NCBI RefSeq assembly: GCF_013410655.1
Contig: NZ_JACCFP010000001.1
Location: 4,053,501-4,117,500 of the forward strand
Direction of reading: 5' to 3'
Source of the DNA: Nocardioides thalensis
Lineage (GTDB): Bacteria > Actinomycetota > Actinomycetes > Propionibacteriales > Nocardioidaceae
Length of the DNA stretch: 64,000 nt
Position 1 is the stretch's first letter. The number at the start of each line of letters is the position of its first letter. Below, piece by piece: positions 58,501 to 64,000 of this stretch. The translations under genes and the position numbers were made by a program. The notes below the pieces were generated by a model. It saw only the letters and a program-made list of their open reading frames with translations, had not been told where the DNA came from and ran no database searches.

Positions 58501-58790
58501 CGCTCGCCGCGTGGGCCGCGGCCCGCCACGACGGCCTGCAGGGGCTCTGCCACCTGCCGCTCGAGACCGGCCGGGCGTGGGCGCTCGGCCGTGGCAACCG
58601 GTCGACGGCGTGGAAGAACGCAATGAAGAAGTGGCAGTGGGACCGGTTCCGCGCCGAGCGCGACGACCCCGCCTGGACCCACTTCCTCGGCCGGCAGGCC
58701 GACCTCTCCCGGCTCACCGACCTCGGCACCCTCGCCGAGACCGTCTGGCGCGACCTGGTCCCCTTCGAGCAGGGATGGTTCGTCCGATGA
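55581..58790 (+). CDS. recC: Exodeoxyribonuclease V subunit gamma, RecC
   Basis: 1,069 residues from GTG at 55581. 'VVVPAKGVERWLAQRLSHRL' is the RecC N-terminal inactive-helicase start, with 'LPDRLILFGHTRLPVTEVEL', 'HACHGAIRQVEVLRDVLLGL', 'DILVMCPDVEAFAPLVHAAF' and 'VPHRVVCLLGMDADTFPRSI' in order, as in E. coli RecC. It guides the DNA strands and reads Chi-like sites in RecBCD. The C-terminal inactive nuclease-like part is present. First gene of a tightly coupled recCBD set. Confidence 0.95.
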   Translation: MLTIHRGSGTATLARALGALLATPLPDPFAKEVVVVPAKGVERWLAQRLSHRLGSGPRGADGVCAGVEFLRPRSLVSLLTGTEHTDPWLPDRLAWPVLSVVDASLGEAWAAPIARHLGDDLAGVERELRQARRYGLARRLAGLFASYGVQRPTLLTAWREGRDDDVPADLAWQPELWRRVVADIGAPPPDERHLATCSALRDDPDACALPDRLILFGHTRLPVTEVELLAAVAETRQVHLFLPQVSGALWDALRPVVAEGPVPRADDTSARHARHPLLATLGRDAREVQRQLATVSAVEAVAEADPPGDHLLGWLQADLRADQAPADRGDRQLRADDRSVQVHACHGAIRQVEVLRDVLLGLLDDDLTLEPRDILVMCPDVEAFAPLVHAAFGAVPDDHPARQLRVSMADRGLATTNALLAIAAQLVGLVDGRARATDVLDLLAATPVRRRFRLADDDLETVARWVATSGVRWGLDGDHRRHHGLSLAENTWRFGLDRIVSGVAMPEEQVLLGSTLPLDDVGSSDLELAGRLAEALARVQAAVDALAAAATASEWSEALRVHVTSLTATDYDDAWQASQLDHELSRVAADSGGATLTVADVRRLLEDRTAPRPTRSNFRTGTLTVSTLVPMRSVPHRVVCLLGMDADTFPRSITVDGDDVLARAPLTGERDARAEDRQLLLDAVMSARDALVITYAGMSEHSGQDKPPAIPVGELLDALDATAAEPVRDRVVTRQPLQPHDERLLDAAAPATFDPAALAAASAARAPQPAQPFLPHPVSAPDPDLTLDDLRRFLTNPARALLDHLEIALPFDVDPPSNDIPISPSALEKWAVGDQVVNAVLAGSSPDAVLSAELHRGALPPGDLGAAALREIATSAQQVVTKALQHRTDNPVTTDVTLDLGDGRRLTGRVPDLHGDTLLRVTYSRLGAKHALTTWLDLLALQASEPGFDVRGVVVAKDRLGIIKPVDPDLARSTLAAWAAARHDGLQGLCHLPLETGRAWALGRGNRSTAWKNAMKKWQWDRFRAERDDPAWTHFLGRQADLSRLTDLGTLAETVWRDLVPFEQGWFVR

Positions 58791-61700
58791 CCGAGCTGCA
58801 GCCGTTCGACATCTCGAGGCCCGTGCCGGGCGCGACGGCCGGGGGGCTGTCCCCGACCACCACCCTGCTCGAGGCGAGCGCCGGCACCGGCAAGACCTGG
58901 ACGATCGCAGCGCTGGTCACCCGCTACGTCGCCGAGGGCCACGCCACCATCGACCAGGTCCTGGCCGTCACGTTCACCAAGGCGGCGACGACCGAGCTGC
59001 GCGACCGGGTGCGCACCCGCCTGGCCGAGGTCGCCGACTGCCTCGACCGGGCGCTGGCCGGCGAGGGCCCCACCGACCCCGACGAGCTCGTCGCCCACCT
59101 GGTCGACGGCCCCGCGGCGGCTCTCGCCGAGCGCCGCGACCGGCTGCGCGAGGCGGTCGCGTCGTTCGACACCTCGACGATCGTGACCATCCACCAGTTC
59201 TGCCAGCTCGTGCTCAAGGGGCTCGGCATCGCCGGCGACACCGACCCGCGGGCAACGCTCGTCGAGGACCTCTCCGACCTGCGCAAGGAGGTCGTCGACG
59301 ACCTGTGGCTGCGTGACTACTCCGGCGGCGGCCTGCTCAGCCACGACGACGCCGGCCGCATCGCGAAGGCGATCGTCGACAACCCCGGCGCCCGGCTCGA
59401 GCCCCAGCACCCCACGCCGGGCTCCACCGACGAGGCGCGGGTCCGGTTCGCGCGCGAGGTCGCGGAGGAGTTCGACCACCGCAAGCGCCGCCTCGGGGTC
59501 CTGTCCTTCGACGACCTGCTCGTGCAGCTGCGGGACGTGCTCGTCGACGCCGACGCCATCGCCGGCGAGCGGATGCGCGACCGTTGGAAGGTCGTGCTGA
59601 TCGACGAGTTCCAGGACACCGACCCGGTGCAGTGGGAGGTGTTCGCCCGCGCCTTCCACGGCCACGGCGTCCTCGTGCTCATCGGCGACCCCAAGCAGGC
59701 GATCTACGCGTTCCGCGGCGGCGACGTGTTCACCTACCTCAAGGCCGCCGACGTCGCCGACACCCGGCAGACGCTCTCGACCAACCAGCGCAGCGACCAC
59801 GCGCTCGTGGAGGCGGTCCACAAGGTGCTCGACCAGGCGCAGCTCGGCGATCCCCTGATCGCCGTGCACCCCATCGAGGCCGCACGCCCGCCCGGCGCCG
59901 ACTGCATTCGCGGGCTCCCGGGCTCGCCGTTCCAGCTGCGGGCGCTGCTCCGTGCCGACCTGCGCGTCGCGCCCGACGAGCTCGCGAAGGTCGACGTCGT
60001 CCGGCCGCGCATCGCCGCCGACGCCGCCGCCCAGGTCCGCCACCTGCTCGGCGCCGGCGCCGAGGTGTGGGAGCCCGACGCCAAGGCGTGGACCCCGCTC
60101 ACCGCGGGCCACATCGCGGTCCTGGCCCACACGCGGCGCGACCTCGAGCTCGTCCAGGACGCGCTCCGGAAGGTCGGCGTGCCCGCCGTCATCACCGGCG
60201 GCCAGAGCGTGTTCGCGACTCCGGCCGGCGCCGAGTGGCGGGCGCTGCTCGAGGCGATGGCCCAGCCGCACCGTGCGCGGCTCGCCCGGGCCGCGGGCGC
60301 CACCGCGTTCTTCGGCCACACCGGCTCCGACCTCGACGCCGGCGGCGAGGCCCTCACCGACCGGCTGTCGGAGGACCTGCGCGACCTCGCGCTGACCTAC
60401 GCCGAGCGCGGCGTCGCTGCCGTCTTCGAGAGCCTCGTCGCCCGCGGGTTCTCGGCGCGGGTCCTCGGCACCGTCGGCGGCGAGCGCCACCTCACCGACC
60501 TGCGCCACCTCTCCGAGCTGCTCCACGACGCCGCCACCCGCGAGCGGCTGGGGCTCGCCGGCCTGATCGCCTGGTTCCTCGACCGGCAGCGGGAGGCCAA
60601 CGACGCCACCACCGAGCGCACCCGCCGGATCGACTCCGACGCCCGCGCCGTCCAGCTGGTGACCATCCACGGCAGCAAGGGCCTGGAGTATTCCGTGGTG
60701 CTGGCGCCGTTCGTCTCCGACCGGTTCGTCGGCAAGACGCCGCCCGACATCCTCATCTACCACGACGACGACCGCGAGCGGGTGCTCCACGTCGGCGACC
60801 CGATGGCCCGCCCCGCTGCCCTGGTGGCCCGCCACCGCGCCGAGGACGCCGGTGAGTCGCTGCGCATGCTCTACGTCGCGATGACCCGCGCCCGGTCGCG
60901 GCTCGTCACCTGGTGGGCCGCCGGCACCAACGTGCCGTGCTCCGCCCTCCACCGCGTGCTGTTCGGCCGCAAGCCCGGCACCCCCGACGTCCCCGACCGG
61001 CACGAGCCGCCGTCCGACGAGGAAGCTGTCCGGTGGCTGCGCCGGTGGGCCGACCCCGACATCGGCGGGCCCGAGCTGGCCCGCGCCGAGCCGGGCGAGC
61101 CGCCGGCGCTGCCCGCCGGACCCGGCACGGGGCCGCTGGCAGCGCGCACGTTCGACCGGCGCGTCGACCAGCTGTGGCGGCGTACGTCGTACTCCGCTCT
61201 CGCCGCCGTCGCCGACGAGCCGCCGCCCGCCGTCGGCAGCGAGCCGGAGGTCGTCGAGAAGGACGACGAGCCGGAGATCGTCGCGCCGCCGGCGCCCGTA
61301 CCCGAGGTCGCCACGGTGCCGTCGCCGCTGGCGGCGTTCCCGAGCGGCGCCCGGTTCGGGTCGCTCGTCCACGCCGTGCTCGAGCACGCCGACCCGGCGG
61401 CGCCCGACTGGCGCGCCGAGGTGCTCCGCCACGTGCGCGAGCAGCTGGTGGAGTGGCCGGTCGCCCTCGACCCCGAGGCGCTCGCCGACGGCCTGGTGGA
61501 GGTGTGCGACTCCCCGCTCGGCCCGCTCGCGGGCGAGCTGACCCTGAGGCAGCTGCCGCTCGCCGACCGGCTCTGCGAGCTCGACTTCGAGCTGCCGATC
61601 GGCGGCGGCGACAGTCCGGTGCCGGAGCCGCGGCTGCTCGGTGACGTCGCGGCACTGCTGCGTCGACACCTTCCGGCGGGTGACCCGTTGCTGCCCTACG

Positions 61701-62158
61701 CCGACGCGCTCGACAACCCCGTGCTCGGCGGACAGGTGCTGCGCGGCTTCCTCGCCGGTTCCGTCGACGTGGTGTTCCGCGTGCGCGACGGCGGCGATGA
61801 GCGGTTCCTCATCTGCGACTACAAGACCAACTGGCTCGGCCCGCCCGACCAGCCGCTCACGGCGGCCGCCTACACGCCCGACCGGTTGGCGGCGGCGATG
61901 GGCCACTCGTCGTACCCGCTGCAGGCCCTGCTCTACGCCGTGGTCCTCCACAGGTTCCTGCGCTGGCGGCTGCCCACCTACGACCCCGAGCGCCACCTCG
62001 GTGGCGTCCTCTACCTCTACCTGCGCGGCATGTGCGGGCCCGAGACGCCGGCCGTCGACGGCGCTCCTTGTGGCGTGTTCTCCTGGCGTCCGCCGGCGGC
62101 GCTCGTCGTGGAGCTCTCCGACCTGCTCGACGGCGCTCCCGTGGGTGGTGCCCGATGA
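58787..62158 (+). CDS. recB: Exodeoxyribonuclease V subunit beta, RecB
   Basis: 1,123 residues. UvrD-type helicase motifs: Walker A 'ASAGTGKT' (30-37), 'VLAVTFTKAATTELRDRVRT', 'VVLIDEFQDTDPVQWEVFAR' and 'VQLVTIHGSKGLEYSVVLAP'. The C-terminal RecB nuclease keeps 'LICDYKTNWLG' (Asp1011, Lys1013), so nuclease activity should be intact. ATG overlaps the recC stop (ATGA). It acts with RecC and RecD to resect double-strand breaks and degrade foreign linear DNA. Confidence 0.96.
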   Translation: MTELQPFDISRPVPGATAGGLSPTTTLLEASAGTGKTWTIAALVTRYVAEGHATIDQVLAVTFTKAATTELRDRVRTRLAEVADCLDRALAGEGPTDPDELVAHLVDGPAAALAERRDRLREAVASFDTSTIVTIHQFCQLVLKGLGIAGDTDPRATLVEDLSDLRKEVVDDLWLRDYSGGGLLSHDDAGRIAKAIVDNPGARLEPQHPTPGSTDEARVRFAREVAEEFDHRKRRLGVLSFDDLLVQLRDVLVDADAIAGERMRDRWKVVLIDEFQDTDPVQWEVFARAFHGHGVLVLIGDPKQAIYAFRGGDVFTYLKAADVADTRQTLSTNQRSDHALVEAVHKVLDQAQLGDPLIAVHPIEAARPPGADCIRGLPGSPFQLRALLRADLRVAPDELAKVDVVRPRIAADAAAQVRHLLGAGAEVWEPDAKAWTPLTAGHIAVLAHTRRDLELVQDALRKVGVPAVITGGQSVFATPAGAEWRALLEAMAQPHRARLARAAGATAFFGHTGSDLDAGGEALTDRLSEDLRDLALTYAERGVAAVFESLVARGFSARVLGTVGGERHLTDLRHLSELLHDAATRERLGLAGLIAWFLDRQREANDATTERTRRIDSDARAVQLVTIHGSKGLEYSVVLAPFVSDRFVGKTPPDILIYHDDDRERVLHVGDPMARPAALVARHRAEDAGESLRMLYVAMTRARSRLVTWWAAGTNVPCSALHRVLFGRKPGTPDVPDRHEPPSDEEAVRWLRRWADPDIGGPELARAEPGEPPALPAGPGTGPLAARTFDRRVDQLWRRTSYSALAAVADEPPPAVGSEPEVVEKDDEPEIVAPPAPVPEVATVPSPLAAFPSGARFGSLVHAVLEHADPAAPDWRAEVLRHVREQLVEWPVALDPEALADGLVEVCDSPLGPLAGELTLRQLPLADRLCELDFELPIGGGDSPVPEPRLLGDVAALLRRHLPAGDPLLPYADALDNPVLGGQVLRGFLAGSVDVVFRVRDGGDERFLICDYKTNWLGPPDQPLTAAAYTPDRLAAAMGHSSYPLQALLYAVVLHRFLRWRLPTYDPERHLGGVLYLYLRGMCGPETPAVDGAPCGVFSWRPPAALVVELSDLLDGAPVGGAR

Positions 62159-63891
62159 CCGAGCTGTTCGAGCCCACGGACGCCTGCGACCACCGGCTCC
62201 TGCAAGTCGCGCACGGCCCGCTCGCCGCCCTCAACGCCGCGGGCCTGCTGGCCGCCGGCGACGTCCGCACCGCGGAGACCGTGTGCCGGCTCGGGGGCGA
62301 GCCGTCGGCCGACGTGGCGCTCGCCGTGGCGCTGCTCGTGCGGGCCGCGCGGAGCGGCTCGGTGAGCGTCGACCTCGCCGACGTCGCCGAGCTCCTCCCG
62401 GAGCACCCGTGGCCGGAGCCGGCCGACTGGCTCGACGCCGTCCGGGCGAGCAGGCTCACCGGCGTCGCCATCCGCGTCGAGCACGACCTCGTCTACCTCC
62501 ACCGCTACTGGGCGGAGGAGGGCGCCGTCGTCACCGACCTCCACGAGCGGCTCACCCGCACCCAGCCGGTGGTCGACGAGACCCGGCTGGCCGCGGCGCT
62601 CGACCGGCTCTTCCCGGACACCTTCGCCGAGCAGCGCGCCGCCGCGGAGGAGTCGGCACGCCGCTGGACGTCGGTGATCACCGGCGGTCCGGGCACCGGC
62701 AAGACCACCACGCTCGCGCGGCTGCTCGCCGTACTCGCCGACCAGTCCCACGCACCGCTGCGGATCGCCCTCGCGGCGCCGACCGGAAAGGCCGCCGCCC
62801 GGATGTCGCAGGCGCTGACCGCCGCGTCCGAGCGGCGCGACTTTCCGGAGTCCGACCGTGGTGCGGTCGCCGGGCTGACCGCGTCGACCCTGCACCGCCT
62901 GCTCGGCACCCGGCCCGACAACCACAGCAGGTTCCGCCACCACCGCGGCAACCGGCTCCCGCACGACGTCGTCGTGGTCGACGAGACGTCGATGGTGTCG
63001 CTGAGCCTGATGACCCGCCTGGTCGAGGCGATCCGGCCGGACGCCCGCTTGGTCCTGCTGGGCGATGCCGACCAGCTCGCGTCGGTCGAGGCCGGCGCCG
63101 TGCTCCACGACGTCGTCGAGGGCTTCCGCGGCCGCACGCCGTCGCCGGTCACCCGGCTCGAAACCTCCCACCGGTTCGGGGTGGAGATCGGCCGGCTGGC
63201 GGCCGCCGTCCGCAACGGAGACGCCGACGAGGCGTGGCGGTTGGTGTCGTCGGGCGCCGACAGCATCGAGTTGATCGACCCCGCCGACACGGCCCGCATC
63301 CGCGACGTCGTGATGCCCGGCCCGCGGGACCTGCGTGCCGCTGCGCTCACCGGCGACCAGGAGCGGGCGATCCGCGCGCTCAACGGCCACCGGCTCCTCT
63401 GTGCCCACCGGGAAGGCCCGTTCGGCGTCCGCGCCTGGAACGAGTGGGTCGAGCAGTGGCTCAGGGCCGAGGAGGGCCTCGACTGGCTGCCCGCGCGCTA
63501 TCCGGGCCAGCCGCTCATCCAGACCACCAACGACTACGGCCTCAAGCTGTGGAACGGCGACACCGGCGTCGTCCTCGGCGGCGAGGAGCGGCAGGCGGTC
63601 TTCGACGACGGCGGCACCGGACGGGTGCTGGCCCTCTCCCGGCTGGCCGACGTCGAGACCGCCCACGCGCTCACCGTCCACCGCAGCCAGGGCAGCGAGT
63701 TCGGGGAGGTCACGGTGGTCCTGCCGGAGCCCGACTCCCGCCTGCTCACCCGGCAGCTGCTCTACACCGCGGTCACCCGCGCCGTCGACGTGGTGCGCGT
63801 CGTCGGCACCGAGGCGTCGGTCAGGGAGGCCGTACGCCGCGAGGCGCGTCGCGCCTCGGGGCTCGCGGCCCGGCTGGCCGCGCGGGCCTGA
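62155..63891 (+). CDS. recD: Exodeoxyribonuclease V subunit alpha, RecD
   Basis: 578 residues. After the RecB-contacting N-terminal domain comes the SF1B helicase: Walker A 'GGPGTGK' (177-183), 'IALAAPTGKAAARMSQALTA', 'VVVDETSMVSLSLMTRLVEA', 'LVLLGDADQLASVEAGAVLH' and the final 'LTVHRSQGSEFGEVTVVLPE'. It is the fast 5'-3' motor of RecBCD. ATG at 62155 overlaps the recB stop (ATGA). Confidence 0.96.
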   Translation: MTELFEPTDACDHRLLQVAHGPLAALNAAGLLAAGDVRTAETVCRLGGEPSADVALAVALLVRAARSGSVSVDLADVAELLPEHPWPEPADWLDAVRASRLTGVAIRVEHDLVYLHRYWAEEGAVVTDLHERLTRTQPVVDETRLAAALDRLFPDTFAEQRAAAEESARRWTSVITGGPGTGKTTTLARLLAVLADQSHAPLRIALAAPTGKAAARMSQALTAASERRDFPESDRGAVAGLTASTLHRLLGTRPDNHSRFRHHRGNRLPHDVVVVDETSMVSLSLMTRLVEAIRPDARLVLLGDADQLASVEAGAVLHDVVEGFRGRTPSPVTRLETSHRFGVEIGRLAAAVRNGDADEAWRLVSSGADSIELIDPADTARIRDVVMPGPRDLRAAALTGDQERAIRALNGHRLLCAHREGPFGVRAWNEWVEQWLRAEEGLDWLPARYPGQPLIQTTNDYGLKLWNGDTGVVLGGEERQAVFDDGGTGRVLALSRLADVETAHALTVHRSQGSEFGEVTVVLPEPDSRLLTRQLLYTAVTRAVDVVRVVGTEASVREAVRREARRASGLAARLAARA

Positions 63892-63937
63892 CGCACCCCG
63901 ATTGCCCTCCCAGCATCTGAATCTGTACTTTCTCGAT

Positions 63938-64000
63938 ATGGATTCCCGACCCGTGCAGGGCGACGTCATCCCGCTGCGCGAGGCGACCCGGGCGTGGTTC
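63938..64000 (+). CDS. Probable chromate transporter, N-terminal fragment
   Basis: Only 21 codons are present: MDSRPVQGDVIPLREATRAW, then F at the window edge. The 'VIPLREATRAWF' segment resembles the start of ChrA chromate transporters, just before their first membrane helix, but this is short evidence. It starts 46 bases after recD on the same strand. No ribosome site stands out. Confidence 0.4.
   Translation, partial: MDSRPVQGDVIPLREATRAWF

Noticed and set aside
58346..61996. A 1,216-codon minus-strand frame opposite recB
   Set aside because: No recognisable domain and a biased composition; recB motifs on the plus strand explain the open frame.
1..64000. tRNA, rRNA, prophage or transposase genes
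   Set aside because: Checked by eye in all gaps and open frames; no cloverleaf-like tRNA sequence, integrase or transposase motif was found. A tRNA or Rfam scan would be decisive.

Overview
The window is about 70% GC (estimate by eye), uses ATG/GTG/TTG starts and packs genes with ATGA/GTGA overlaps. It carries actinobacterial families (an F420-type Ddn-like protein, a DUF5925 AAA ATPase, LutABC, an actinobacterial RecBCD, MenB). The best guess is a Nocardioidaceae chromosome, probably Nocardioides; the genus is inference from family resemblance and from a short intergenic element that looks like dispersed repeats I associate with that genus.

Layout. (1) 1-837: start of a ThpR-like RNA 2',3'-cyclic phosphodiesterase (runs off the left edge) and a VIT-family metal transporter. 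(2) 901-29833: a large L-rhamnose regulon, almost all on the minus strand. Reading leftwards from a divergent LacI regulator (28784-29833, plus): ABC importer rhaT-rhaP-rhaQ-rhaS; rhaM (mutarotase), rhaI (isomerase), rhaD (aldolase fused to lactaldehyde dehydrogenase), rhaB (kinase); a GH106 alpha-L-rhamnosidase; lutA-lutB-lutC (L-lactate oxidation) with a tiny stand-alone LuxR-type HTH protein; then three GH78 alpha-L-rhamnosidases. The last GH78 is interrupted by one in-frame TAG at the junction with its catalytic domain. Together these genes free rhamnose from glycosides outside the cell, import it, convert it to DHAP and L-lactaldehyde, oxidise the aldehyde to L-lactate and carry lactate to pyruvate. 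The two main promoters (before rhaT and before the first GH78) share a layout: a LacI-type operator next to a TGTGA-N6-TCAC site of CRP/GlxR type.

(3) 29927-32469: a YbdK-type carboxylate-amine ligase, then a 1.35-kb cassette of one AbiEi/DUF559-like gene enclosed by 88-bp inverted repeats (76 of 88 positions identical by hand alignment). This is the most unusual structure in the window. (4) 32466-38298: acyl-CoA dehydrogenase, 14-TM MFS exporter, MMPL exporter, and a divergent TetR regulator with a long palindromic operator. (5) 38307-48985: a secreted repeat protein, a sirtuin, an HxlR regulator with divergent quinone-type oxidoreductase, thioesterase plus iron-type alcohol dehydrogenase, a DUF5925 AAA ATPase, a PEP-mutase/isocitrate-lyase family enzyme, hemerythrin, a SanA/YdcF-like membrane protein, a small (p)ppGpp synthetase, MenB, and a MerR-thioredoxin pair. 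(6) 49134-54659: two alpha/beta hydrolases, a DUF4396 membrane protein, a LAL-type LuxR regulator and a Ddn-like protein. (7) 54709-54818: five tandem 22-bp repeats. (8) 54836-63891: an ACT-domain protein and the translationally coupled recC-recB-recD genes; the first codons of a probable chromate transporter end the window.

No rRNA, tRNA, CRISPR array, transposase or integrase was seen. No gene-free stretch exceeds about 200 bases.
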